64,000 bases of DNA from an uncultured Acetatifactor sp. (GTDB lineage: Bacteria > Bacillota > Clostridia > Lachnospirales > Lachnospiraceae): positions 42,505 through 106,504 of the forward strand of contig CAJUIA010000013.1 of the NCBI GenBank assembly GCA_910586485.1, in the 5' to 3' direction. Under the pieces are notes generated by a model. The model ran no database searches. It saw nothing but the letters and a program-made list of their open reading frames with translations, and was not told where the DNA came from. Positions 16,828 to 25,673 of the stretch are shown here, in pieces. The stretch's first letter is position 1, and every line of letters begins with the position of its first letter. Position numbers and translations under genes: made by a program.

Positions 16828-18375
16828 ATGTATCAAGTTTTAATTGCAGATGATGAATCCATTATCAGAGAGGGGATCAAGCAGCTGCTGGACTGGGGCT
16901 CTCTGGGATATACAGTAACCGGGGAAGCGGCGGGAGGTGAGCAGGCTCTTCAAAAACTTCTTGCCAAGAGTCCGGAGGTAGCTCTCATGGACATTAATAT
17001 GCCTGGCCTTACGGGCCTTGAAGTCATACGCCGCGCCAGGGAATCCGGCTATGAAGGAGTCTTTATCATCTTAAGCGGTTATTCCGATTTTAAGTATGCC
17101 CAGGAAGCCATGCGCTACGGTGTCCAATATTATCTGACAAAGCCCATCGACGAGGATGAGCTTTCCGATATTCTCCGCTGTATCAGAGAGCAGCTGGACA
17201 GGGAGCAGGACAGCGCCGACACCGCTAAGCACTATCAGCAAAAGGCACGGGACGCCATCCTGCGTGAAATCCTGTTGGGGAAAATGCCGGTATCGGACAG
17301 GAGCTTTTCCGAGCTTCATGCGGACATGTATCAGGTAGTGATCAGTCAGCCCTATGAAAATACCCCCCCCAAAACCTCCTCCGTCCAATTTGCGGATCTT
17401 TTGCGCCTGGCTAATCAGGATAATATCTTTTTTGACAAAGTAATTGTGGAATATAATGACGTATTCCTGCTGAAGGGTTCCTATGCCGTAGAAAAGTTCA
17501 ATATTCTGCTGCAGCAATATGATCAGGACAGGGCGCCTCAGAAAGGCTCGCCGCTGGATTCCTTTTTTCTTGCCTACGGCAAATGCGTCCACACGGAAGA
17601 AGAAATCCCCCAATCCTACCGTCAGGCCCATGAGCTGCTGAATCGTCGCTTCTTTTGCGATCAGGCCCAGCATACCATAGGTTACGATGCACTCCCTGAC
17701 CTGCAGGATCAGGCTGCCATTATCAACGGAGAGCTGCTGGAGGAATATTCCTCCGCTCTCCTTAAGCTTATTCAGTCCTTTAACCGGAATATGTTAGCGG
17801 AAGCCTTAAGCGCACTGCAGCAAAGGCTGTACAACGCCTCGGATTCCATCGACGACATCAAGCTTTTCCTGGCAGGTCTGTACCTGAATATCAGAGAAAA
17901 CATGATCCATCTGTATAGTAAATTTTCCACTGCCTTCGGGGGAAATACAGATGCCATCAAATTTATCAATTCCAGATATTATCTCTATGAGATCATTTTG
18001 TTCCTGTCGGAGCAGTTTGAGGCCATGATGTCCGCCATCGGCAATTCTTCAAGAGACAGCGTTCTGGATGACATACTGCATTACATTAACCATAATTATG
18101 CCGGCAATATTACATTGGAAAACATTGCGCCTCTGTTCGGTTACAACAGTTCCTATCTGGGGCGGATTTTCAGCAAAAAAGTGGGAGAAAACTTCAACTC
18201 CTATGTTGATCACATCCGCATCGAGCATTCCAAGGAGCTGTTGCTGCAGGATGATGATAAGGTATATTCCATCGCGGAAAAGGTAGGCTACCGCAATCCG
18301 GACTATTTTCATATTAAATTCAAAAAATATGTGGGTATGAGTCCCGCGGAATATAGAAAGCGCAACCGTCTCTGA
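16828..18375 (+). CDS. YesN-type response regulator (REC plus AraC HTH)
   Basis: A 515-residue regulator: receiver domain at 1-120 with acidic pocket (IADDE), phosphoacceptor Asp55 (ALMDINMPG) and Lys in LTKPID; a middle region of about 280 residues; and two AraC helix-turn-helix motifs at about 415-510 (LENIAPLFGYNSSYLGRIFS, IAEKVGYRNPDYFHIKFKKY). ATG 16828 follows AGGAG. No kinase is adjacent; the only YesM-type kinase here is at 29225-30997, about 11 kb away across the transporter operon it converges on. The pair probably controls that sugar locus. Confidence 0.92.
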   Translation: MYQVLIADDESIIREGIKQLLDWGSLGYTVTGEAAGGEQALQKLLAKSPEVALMDINMPGLTGLEVIRRARESGYEGVFIILSGYSDFKYAQEAMRYGVQYYLTKPIDEDELSDILRCIREQLDREQDSADTAKHYQQKARDAILREILLGKMPVSDRSFSELHADMYQVVISQPYENTPPKTSSVQFADLLRLANQDNIFFDKVIVEYNDVFLLKGSYAVEKFNILLQQYDQDRAPQKGSPLDSFFLAYGKCVHTEEEIPQSYRQAHELLNRRFFCDQAQHTIGYDALPDLQDQAAIINGELLEEYSSALLKLIQSFNRNMLAEALSALQQRLYNASDSIDDIKLFLAGLYLNIRENMIHLYSKFSTAFGGNTDAIKFINSRYYLYEIILFLSEQFEAMMSAIGNSSRDSVLDDILHYINHNYAGNITLENIAPLFGYNSSYLGRIFSKKVGENFNSYVDHIRIEHSKELLLQDDDKVYSIAEKVGYRNPDYFHIKFKKYVGMSPAEYRKRNRL

Positions 18376-18398
18376 CATGGCTGCGCTTCTTTTCTCTT
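18358..18398 (+). terminator. Terminator overlapping the end of the regulator gene
   Basis: AAGCGCA (18358-18364) pairs with TGCGCTT (18382-18388), followed by CTTTTCTCTT. The 5-prime arm lies inside the last codons of the response regulator gene. Confidence 0.55.
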
Positions 18399-18410
18399 AC
18401 TCTTTCTGCC

Positions 18411-20102
18411 TTATTCGTTTTCCAATTCCATGCTTTTCCTAAACTCTGCCTCTTCTTGAATCAGCTTTGTCATCAGCTCTTCCGCTTCGTACAGACCTGC
18501 CTCCACCAGCTCGTTTTGCAGCTTCTCCCACTGTTCGTCAAATCTTTCCGGTGCACAAACAATGCAGTCGATCAGCCCCGGCCAGGCTGCCGCGTCCAGA
18601 GCATCCAGCAGCTTCTTTGCCTCGGCAGGCAGCACCTTTGCCCAAATCGGCGAATAGTACTTTTTCTCAAACTCTTCCCTGCCCGGAAAAATATCAATCA
18701 GCATTTCCACATTCCATGCCTGAAGGGCCTCCCGCTGAATCCTGTTATACCCGGAAATAATCAGCTCTCTGGAATTGGTGGTATAATGATTTCCCGTAGA
18801 GTCCAGGGCTGTGTTCCCATAGCTGGGGAAAGGGTAACTGTGGCGTCCCACACCGGTTTCTTCCGCATAATTGGCATTGGTAGCCGCCTGCTCTATCTCC
18901 TCCGGCGTGCGGTATCGAAGGCCGTCTTCATCGTAAAAATAATTGACATTCTCAATTCCCCAGTTCAGCATCACCTGAGCTTCCTCCGTACACATCCAGT
19001 CCAGAAACTGCACTGCCCGCACCGGATCCTTGCAGGAAACGCTGATGCCCACGCCCCAGCCCACGCCCAAATTATGCTCCCGCAGCATCTCACAGGTCAC
19101 GGACTCGTCAATGGTTACCGGCAGGCCTGCGTAAGTCCGCTCATACATCCCCCTGGCCTTTAAAGAGCTTTCCGGTGTGGCAATATCCCAGTCCGCGTCC
19201 AGCAGTCCCAGCACCCTTCCCGATGCAATCTTGCTGAGATAGTCCTCATGGGTCTGCGTGGCAAACTCAGGGTCCAGTATCCCCTCCCAGTACATTTGAT
19301 TCAGCCACTGGAAATACTCCTTCTGGCCTTCTGCCGCATGCTTGTAATAAACCCTGTTATCCTCATCCACAATCCACTGACCGTCATCCGTCGTGCCGTT
19401 TGCAATATATCCTGCCGGATCCGAAAGCGTGGTATACCAATGCCAGTCCGTACAGGAAATGGAGATGCCAATCGTCTTCTGCCCGTTGATATACGGGTAC
19501 TGCTCCATGTAGCTGCGGATCATTTCCGTATATTCCTCCAGGGTGCGGGGAATGGCATACTCATTCTCCTTCAGCACTGCCCATTGCAGCTGTGCCGACC
19601 CGGCCGTGGTAAGCACCTCGTCCCCCACCTTGTTGCTGCACAGCTGATAGATGGAATCATCCTCCTTGCTGTACCGCAGATAATCATATTCCTCGCCATA
19701 CAAGGCTTTAATGTGCGGCCCGTACTCTTCGATCAGCTCCTGCATATCAATCAAGGCACCGTTCTCAATGAGAATGTTGCTGTCACCCTTGGCAAAGATC
19801 AAATCCGGGTACTCCTTTGTGGCCACCATCAGCATAATATCATTTTTCTGCCTGCCGGTAGGGTATTCCGTCTTCAGGGTAACACCAGTTGCTTCCGTAA
19901 TTCTTCTGGCCACCGGGTCCGTCCAGGGGTCTTCCTGACCGTCGGCATTATAAAAGGTAAAGGTGACAGGCTCCCGAATGCCGCTCTGGTCCTTTTGATC
20001 AGAAACCTTTATGCTGCAGCCACAGAGCCCTGCCGCCAGGCCGAGTATACTTAAAAATATGCCTGATAAAAACCGGCGTCTTCGCGCTTTCCTGTAAAGC
20101 AT
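18411..20102 (-). CDS. LplA-like sugar-binding lipoprotein
   Basis: A 563-residue lipoprotein: basic N terminus, hydrophobic core and lipobox with Cys29 (GLCGC). It is of the long (about 500-560 residue) extracellular solute-binding type that partners LplB/LplC permeases (VTFTFYNADGQED, ATKEYPDLIFAKGDSNIL, GALIDMQELIEEYGPHIKAL). The start is ATG 20102 behind GGAGGT. It is the last gene of the operon from 29035 and the second binding protein in it, so it may widen the range of oligosaccharides imported or act as a sensor subunit. Confidence 0.88.
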   Translation of the reverse strand: MLYRKARRRRFLSGIFLSILGLAAGLCGCSIKVSDQKDQSGIREPVTFTFYNADGQEDPWTDPVARRITEATGVTLKTEYPTGRQKNDIMLMVATKEYPDLIFAKGDSNILIENGALIDMQELIEEYGPHIKALYGEEYDYLRYSKEDDSIYQLCSNKVGDEVLTTAGSAQLQWAVLKENEYAIPRTLEEYTEMIRSYMEQYPYINGQKTIGISISCTDWHWYTTLSDPAGYIANGTTDDGQWIVDEDNRVYYKHAAEGQKEYFQWLNQMYWEGILDPEFATQTHEDYLSKIASGRVLGLLDADWDIATPESSLKARGMYERTYAGLPVTIDESVTCEMLREHNLGVGWGVGISVSCKDPVRAVQFLDWMCTEEAQVMLNWGIENVNYFYDEDGLRYRTPEEIEQAATNANYAEETGVGRHSYPFPSYGNTALDSTGNHYTTNSRELIISGYNRIQREALQAWNVEMLIDIFPGREEFEKKYYSPIWAKVLPAEAKKLLDALDAAAWPGLIDCIVCAPERFDEQWEKLQNELVEAGLYEAEELMTKLIQEEAEFRKSMELENE

Positions 20103-20128
20103 AACTACCTCCATGCCACAAACAGGTA

Positions 20129-22027
20129 TCATTCTGCCACATACTCAAAGGTTACGGAGATCGTCTCCACATTTCCCAGCGTCTCCGCATCCAAAAGACA
20201 GGGCGTCAGTTCCTTTCCGTTGTCGTTCAGGACTCTGGCTTCATCCGGCACCTTACTCACCCAGGAATTATACAAATTCACACGAGTACATTTCCCGTCG
20301 TCACTAGCCGTATATGCCTGCCCTTTCATCTCATAAGGCTCGCCGTTGATTAAAATCTCCTTGATCTCCACGTAATAGCCGGGGAAAAGGGTCTCGCCGT
20401 TGGCAATGGCCACTGCGCTGAATACCACGCTGTTGGCATATCCGCCGGACGTGCCGGTAAAGTCCAAAGCCACCGTATAGGTTCCTTCTCCCGTGATTTC
20501 CACATCCGTGGCCTCAACGCCTGCGGTCTTGTCGTCGGGAGCATATACATCCCCCACGCTGTACATGGTATTCCAGTCGCTACTGTTATACATGATCCAT
20601 GCCATGGCTGCATCATCCGCCACCCCTGCGCCCTCGGTGGCGTTTTCATAATCCGCATCCATCTCCTTCTTTGCCTGCGCAATTATATCTTCTTTGGATT
20701 TGCCTGACTGAATCTCCAGACTGTGCTTGGTGTAAAGTCTGCCCATCCCCATATCAATGATGGAACAGCTCTGACGATCATACAGGTTACTGCAGTCCCA
20801 AAGCACAGGACAATAACCGTAAAGGTCACAGTTATTTAAAAAGTTCTGCGTGTAATCCGCTGCATTTTCCTTCAATCCACTGGTTTCCAGAAGCACGCCA
20901 TACTCGCCGATCACAACGCCGTATCCCTGATCGGTAAATTTCGTCATCAATGCCAGGGTATCATTCATCGCCTGATAATCCTGCTTTGTTCCCCAGGTGG
21001 AAAGACTGGCATTGATACAGTATCCGCTGGGATCATAATAGTGCACCGAAACCAGCAGCTTATCCTTTGCGGTATCCACAGGCATCTTATACTTATTGTC
21101 ACAGGTATTTTTGATGTCCGTGCCAAAGCCTGCAATCAACAGAAAACGACCTTCATTGTTTCCTCCCGAAGCACGAACGGTATCTACAAAGGCCTGATTG
21201 ATCTCGTTCGTCACCGTGTAGCATTCATCGTCCGAAAGCGTTCCGGAATCCTCCGCAATATCCGTATCATTTAAGCGGAAGCCCAGTTCCTCGTTTCCCG
21301 ATTCAAAAATCACATAGTCGGAATAATCCCGAAACCGCTCCGCAATCTGGGTCCACATGGATTTGTAAAGCTCCATGGCCTGCTTTCTGGTGTCTTCCGA
21401 GGCGGAACCGAACATTCCCCACCAGCCTCCGTCCCAGTGGTCATTGATAATCACATACATTCCGGCATTACGGGCATAGCCTGCGATCTCCTCCACCCGG
21501 TCCAGATAGGCGCTGTTGATCGTATAATCGCCGGATTCAAAAGCCATCATATTTGTCCAGGCCACGGGAAGGCGCAGGGTATCAAAGCCCGCCGCCTTCA
21601 TACCGTCCAACATCTCCTGTGTAGTCACGGACTGTCCCCAAAAGGTCTCATACCGGGTGGCTTCCGCCTCTGTTCCCAGATCATTTCTGCCGTATGCCTC
21701 CATGGTGTTGCCCAGGTTAATACCGTTACCCATAAGCTCGACCACCTCAAGAGCCGTCAGATCCTGGCGGAGCGTACCGTCATCGGCACATCCAAAGGTC
21801 CCGCCGGTCTTATTTCCGTCATCCTGCTTTGCATCCGTAGTGCCGTTTTCCGATCCGGCGTCGCTGCCTTCCAGTCCCGTACTGCCGTTTCCGGTACTCT
21901 CCGTATTGCTGCCCTCAGTACTTCCCGCCCCGTCGCCGCAGGCGGTAAGCCCCAGCGCCGCCGCCGTGATCAGTGCCGCCAGCCCGGCCAGCTTTCTTTT
22001 CTTCTTCCAATTCATTGATTTTTTCAT
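20129..22027 (-). CDS. GH5 endoglucanase lipoprotein with C-terminal accessory module
   Basis: A 632-residue lipoprotein (lipobox LTAC, Cys30) with a Ser/Gly/Thr-rich linker to about 75. The GH5 domain (about 90-460) has GINLGNTMEAYG, DTLRLPVAW, IINDHWDGGW, acid Glu246 (ESGNEE), VSVHYYDP and nucleophile Glu375 (IGEYG). From about 476 to the end is a beta-rich module (EITGEGTYTVALDFTG, CTRVNLYNSW) that also occurs twice in the surface protein at 27200-29035. It should hydrolyse beta-1,4-glucan, xyloglucan or a similar beta-glycan at the cell surface. The start is ATG 22027 (GAGAGGA). Confidence 0.9.
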   Translation of the reverse strand: MKKSMNWKKKRKLAGLAALITAAALGLTACGDGAGSTEGSNTESTGNGSTGLEGSDAGSENGTTDAKQDDGNKTGGTFGCADDGTLRQDLTALEVVELMGNGINLGNTMEAYGRNDLGTEAEATRYETFWGQSVTTQEMLDGMKAAGFDTLRLPVAWTNMMAFESGDYTINSAYLDRVEEIAGYARNAGMYVIINDHWDGGWWGMFGSASEDTRKQAMELYKSMWTQIAERFRDYSDYVIFESGNEELGFRLNDTDIAEDSGTLSDDECYTVTNEINQAFVDTVRASGGNNEGRFLLIAGFGTDIKNTCDNKYKMPVDTAKDKLLVSVHYYDPSGYCINASLSTWGTKQDYQAMNDTLALMTKFTDQGYGVVIGEYGVLLETSGLKENAADYTQNFLNNCDLYGYCPVLWDCSNLYDRQSCSIIDMGMGRLYTKHSLEIQSGKSKEDIIAQAKKEMDADYENATEGAGVADDAAMAWIMYNSSDWNTMYSVGDVYAPDDKTAGVEATDVEITGEGTYTVALDFTGTSGGYANSVVFSAVAIANGETLFPGYYVEIKEILINGEPYEMKGQAYTASDDGKCTRVNLYNSWVSKVPDEARVLNDNGKELTPCLLDAETLGNVETISVTFEYVAE

Positions 22028-22066
22028 GTTTCCTCTCATTCCGCCGCGCAAGCAGCATCTAAATCT
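22028..22066 (-). repeat. Leader repeat shared with 36672-36709
   Basis: The 39 bases before the GH5 start are nearly identical (two differences) to those before the MalG gene at 36671. On the minus strand they contain a small GCxGC...GCGGC hairpin and then the ribosome site GAGAGGA. It is an example of a repeated leader placed before two unrelated genes. Confidence 0.6.
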
Positions 22067-22075
22067 TTTCGCCTT

Positions 22076-22693
22076 TCATGCTTTATTGTCCGACTCCTTC
22101 TCGATCAGCCGAAACAGGCGGATGGCAAAAGCGCATACGGTATAAATCAATATTGCCGGGCCCACGAACAGACCGATCAGCATCAGTGTAGTATTCCAAA
22201 GAAAAAGCACGATCTCCAGCGCCAAAATAAAAACCATCATCAACGTCCGCAGAAAATATTTGACAGATATATCATAAGAATTTTTCAGCGTTTTCACAAA
22301 GGTATTTTCGTATCTGGCCATCAACGGGTACGCATACAGCAATCCCATGATAAAGACCACTGCGGCGATCATCCCCATAATCAGAAAACCTACAGACTCC
22401 GTGGCATTCCAGAACTGAAAATCCAGATATACCGCATAAGCAGCCACCAGGGTCAAAAGCCCCAGCGGAATCCCCTTTTTTAAGTTTTCCCGAAAAGCCT
22501 TAAAGAAAGACCTGGCAATATACCCTTCCGTATCCTCCGCCATCTTCAGGGCCACGGAGCAGGCCGCCACCGTGGATGCTCCTGCCGTCACCACCGGGAT
22601 ACAGCAAAGCAGCCAGAAAAAATTCAGCTGTACTATATCCCAAAGCTTCGAGATAAATTTGTAAAAAGGACTGTCAACACTGAAAAATTTCAT
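22076..22693 (-). CDS. YesL-family (DUF624) membrane protein
   Basis: A 205-residue protein with about five transmembrane segments, opening with an FYKFISKLWDIVQLNFFWLL core typical of YesL/DUF624. Members lie beside YesM/YesN and LplABC-like genes in Bacillota and have no assigned function. Here it lies between the binding lipoprotein and the GH5 gene of the same operon, matching that association. GGAAAAG precedes ATG 22693. Confidence 0.88.
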   Translation of the reverse strand: MKFFSVDSPFYKFISKLWDIVQLNFFWLLCCIPVVTAGASTVAACSVALKMAEDTEGYIARSFFKAFRENLKKGIPLGLLTLVAAYAVYLDFQFWNATESVGFLIMGMIAAVVFIMGLLYAYPLMARYENTFVKTLKNSYDISVKYFLRTLMMVFILALEIVLFLWNTTLMLIGLFVGPAILIYTVCAFAIRLFRLIEKESDNKA

Positions 22694-22793
22694 ACTTTTT
22701 CTTTTCCATCCGTTCCGCCGCCCAAAGCGGCATTTATCCTGTCTTCATTTGCCCTGCTTGACATGTTCGCCCTGTTTTGCTTTATACCTGTAA

Positions 22794-22824
22794 GAGGCTG
22801 CCCGTTTCCGAACAGCCCCTTTTT
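22794..22824. repeat. Intercistronic stem-loop
   Basis: GAGGCTG (22794-22800) pairs with CAGCCCC (22813-22819) with one A-C mismatch on the plus strand, a G-U on the minus strand. A T run follows only on the plus strand, where no gene ends, so in the minus operon it is better seen as a 3-prime stabilising hairpin of the binding-protein message. Confidence 0.4.
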
Positions 22825-22831
22825 AAGATTT

Positions 22832-24514
22832 TTACTTCAACGCATCCTCCGCAGCCTTTTTCAGCGCTGCTTCATTTCTTGACCACTCAACGCATTCCTG
22901 ATAATAATAATCATTGGCATCTGCTATCATCTTCTGCACGATCTCGTTAAACTCCGCATCGGTCTTGGCGTATATTGCCTTCCAGGAGCCGTCCACAATA
23001 CACTTTTTGGTCTGATCCCACTTTGTCTGGAATTCGTCGCCCTTTTTAGCCGCCACATAAGCAGATGCAGGCGCTACTGTATAGCTGCCTTTCTCAAAAT
23101 ATTCATCCGCCGTCATGCAGCCGGTAAAGTCCCGCCAATCCTGCTCGATCTCATATTCCGCATCGGTCAGATTGCTGGCCCAGAATTTATAATTGTATCT
23201 CTCACCGTTTGAATCAGGGTTGATGGCATCCAGTGTCCAGGTTACATTGTTAATCTGAATCATGCCGTCATGGAAGGTACCCTTGTAGCCTGCCTCTTCC
23301 ATGGAGGTTTCCTGATCCGCATTACACTTCTTGCCCAGCTCGGTAAAGTAAGTGTTGCCGTTCTCGTCATAATCCCAGCACACGCCCTGAGGACCATATT
23401 CCATATTCATTCTTCCCTCAGGTGTGCAAAGATAATTGATAATCTCCATGCACAGCTCCGGCTCTGCCGTCTTTGCGCCGATTGCCCAGATCCGATTGCC
23501 GCCCAGCGTACTCATGCCGTAGACAATGGGCGTAGCGTCCTGCGGCTTTAACGCCAGCATCATCTTGCCCTGTTCCTTATGGGCATCCGAATTATACAGA
23601 TCTCTTCCCGCATAATTAAAGATAGAGAAGAAGGTGCCGCCTGCCCTGGTCTTTTCCTGTACATAGTCATAGGTACAGGTCATGGAGTCAGGATCCAGCA
23701 GGTCATTCTGGTACAGGTCATTATAAAACTTTAACGCCTCAATGTACGGGCCGTCCGGATCCAGGCAGTCATAAAAGGTACCTGTCTTGGGATCATAAAG
23801 TCCCATCTCAAATTCGTCATAACCATAAAATGCCGTAGCAGTAGACTTGGGATACATCGCCATGGTGCCGTCCCAATCCGGCCACATCACCAGCGCATAG
23901 GTAGGCTTCCCGTTATCGTCGGTAGGGCAGATTTCCTTCATCTTTTTAAACAGCTCCACCAGGTCAGAATAGCCCTTCACCTCCGGATAGCCAAGCTGCT
24001 TATACAGATCCCAGCGTATATCCCATGTGTACATAAAGGACTGGTGATCTTCCGCGCTGCTGGCTACCGCATGGCCAAAGCCATAAGTAGTCCCTCCCGA
24101 AATATCCGCATTACGCTGCAGGGCATTCTGCATATGCTCATAAATATAAGGCCCGTATTCCTGTACCAGATTATCCTCGTTCCAGTCGAAGAGCAGTCCG
24201 GCATTCACGGCATTTAAATAGGGATCGCCGTCACTGCCGAATACCACGATGTCACCTAAGTCCCCTGCCTCCATACGGGTCTGATAAGCACCCTGCAGAT
24301 CGGGGACAATATTCAGGATCACATTGAACTTATCCAGCAGAATGTCTGCCGACCATCCTGACTGCTCCCCGGAATAATTGGCCAGCTGACTGAACACAGT
24401 GATGGTAACAGGATCCCCGCCCTTGCTTCCACCTGAATTTCCGCAGCCCGTAAGAAGCCCTGCCGTCATGGCGGCACAAAGACTTAACGCCACAAGCTTA
24501 TTTTTCTTTTTCAT
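22832..24514 (-). CDS. LplA-like sugar-binding lipoprotein
   Basis: A 560-residue lipoprotein with lipobox LTGC (Cys24) and a Gly/Ser linker. It has the same long solute-binding architecture as the protein at 18411 (ITVFSQLANYSGEQSGW, GPYIYEHMQNALQRN, IVYGMSTLGGNRIWAIGA). AGGAGG stands 8 bases before ATG 24514. It follows the two permeases and, with them, forms a complete importer apart from the shared ATPase, which is commonly encoded elsewhere in these bacteria. A strong hairpin pair separates it from the permease gene and may raise its expression relative to them. Confidence 0.92.
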   Translation of the reverse strand: MKKKNKLVALSLCAAMTAGLLTGCGNSGGSKGGDPVTITVFSQLANYSGEQSGWSADILLDKFNVILNIVPDLQGAYQTRMEAGDLGDIVVFGSDGDPYLNAVNAGLLFDWNEDNLVQEYGPYIYEHMQNALQRNADISGGTTYGFGHAVASSAEDHQSFMYTWDIRWDLYKQLGYPEVKGYSDLVELFKKMKEICPTDDNGKPTYALVMWPDWDGTMAMYPKSTATAFYGYDEFEMGLYDPKTGTFYDCLDPDGPYIEALKFYNDLYQNDLLDPDSMTCTYDYVQEKTRAGGTFFSIFNYAGRDLYNSDAHKEQGKMMLALKPQDATPIVYGMSTLGGNRIWAIGAKTAEPELCMEIINYLCTPEGRMNMEYGPQGVCWDYDENGNTYFTELGKKCNADQETSMEEAGYKGTFHDGMIQINNVTWTLDAINPDSNGERYNYKFWASNLTDAEYEIEQDWRDFTGCMTADEYFEKGSYTVAPASAYVAAKKGDEFQTKWDQTKKCIVDGSWKAIYAKTDAEFNEIVQKMIADANDYYYQECVEWSRNEAALKKAAEDALK

Positions 24515-24585
24515 CTCATTTCCTCCTTGTCTTTCTTATAACTCTTAAATATTTACCACCGTCACACACGTCCCATCGAACCTGG

Positions 24586-24694
24586 GAAGAATTGCCGACA
24601 GGCAATTCTTCGAGGCGAAACTTAGATTTTCTTAGTCAGCGTCCCAGGAGGGGGTGCCTGCACACCCTCCTGCTGGCTTAGAAAATCTTTTCGC
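24586..24694 (-). repeat. Two-hairpin intergenic repeat, copy A
   Basis: Hairpin 1: perfect 11-bp stem, arms 24586-24596 and 24601-24611, loop GACA. Hairpin 2: long stem with arms starting 24615 (GCGAAA, then AGATTTTCTTAGTCAGC 24624-24640) and ending 24694 (GCTGGCTTAGAAAATCT from 24672, then TTTCGC), with a nested stem at 24646-24671. It fills the space just after the permease stop and before the binding-protein gene. The same layout and 24 identical bases recur at 33124-33211. Confidence 0.75.
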
Positions 24695-24695
24695 C

Positions 24696-25658
24696 TTACC
24701 CTTTTACCGCCCCCAGCATGATTCCTTTCTCGAAGTACCTCTGCATGAAGGGATATACCAGCAGAATCGGGATTACCGTCACCATGGAAATGGTATACTT
24801 AATAATCTTGGTATCCATAACCGACGAGGTCAGAGTTCCTACCGCACCGCCTGTACTCATGATCTGACCGATGTTGGAGCTGGTATTTAAGTAAACATAC
24901 AGCCGATGCTGTAAGGTATAGAACTGGGGCGCATTCTGCATGAGAATCAGGGAATCCGTAAAGGAATTCCAGTGTCCCACCGCACCGAAGATGGCAATGG
25001 TTGCCAAAATGGGCTTGCTTAAGGGCCAGATAATCTTGCGGAATACGGTTAAAAAGCCTGCCCCGTCAATCAGCGCGCTTTCCTCCAGTTCATTGGGAAT
25101 CGACTCAATATAGGTCTTCACCAATATAATATTATAAGGCGCCACAATACCGGGAATGATATAAGCCGCAAAGTGATTGGTCAGTCCCAGCATGGACATA
25201 TTTAAGAACCAGGGAATCGTACCTGCATTAAAATACATGGTTATGATCAGAAAGCGATACCAAAACTTTCTGTGCCACATTTCCTGCTTGGTCACCAGAT
25301 ACCCCACCAGAGCGGAGGCCGCCACCATCAGCGCCGTGCCCAGAATCGTTCTGGCGATAGAGACCACAAACGCGTTTCCCAGATCGGACAGACTGAACAT
25401 GGCAATATAGTTCCGAAGGTGCAGCCCATGGGGAATCAACGCGATCTGCCCCGTTTTTACCATGGCATTATCAGAAATGGTATTGATAAACAGGTAATAA
25501 AAGGGAAACAGGCAGCTTAAAGTAAACACGGTAAAAAACAGGTAGTTTAAAATATTAAAGGTAATATTCCCCGGTGTGAGCTTCCATTTTTTCTTATGTG
25601 TTTTTTCATATGCCTTTTCGGCCTTAGCGTCAAGCTTCTCCTGCACTGTCTTAGCCAT
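24696..25658 (-). CDS. ABC sugar permease, LplC type
   Basis: A 320-residue membrane protein with six predicted transmembrane segments after a charged N terminus. The ATPase-coupling EAA loop reads EESALIDGAGFLTVFRKIIW. It is the MalG/LplC-type half of a carbohydrate importer. It starts 15 bases after the stop of its partner LplB (GGGAGG before ATG 25658), and its stop is directly followed by hairpin repeat copy A. Confidence 0.93.
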   Translation of the reverse strand: MAKTVQEKLDAKAEKAYEKTHKKKWKLTPGNITFNILNYLFFTVFTLSCLFPFYYLFINTISDNAMVKTGQIALIPHGLHLRNYIAMFSLSDLGNAFVVSIARTILGTALMVAASALVGYLVTKQEMWHRKFWYRFLIITMYFNAGTIPWFLNMSMLGLTNHFAAYIIPGIVAPYNIILVKTYIESIPNELEESALIDGAGFLTVFRKIIWPLSKPILATIAIFGAVGHWNSFTDSLILMQNAPQFYTLQHRLYVYLNTSSNIGQIMSTGGAVGTLTSSVMDTKIIKYTISMVTVIPILLVYPFMQRYFEKGIMLGAVKG

Positions 25659-25673
25659 TGTCTCACACCTCCC

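Noticed and set aside
19248..20054. A 268-codon plus-strand frame opposite the binding lipoprotein at 18411
   Set aside because: Antisense of a well-supported lipoprotein gene, no domain or ribosome site.
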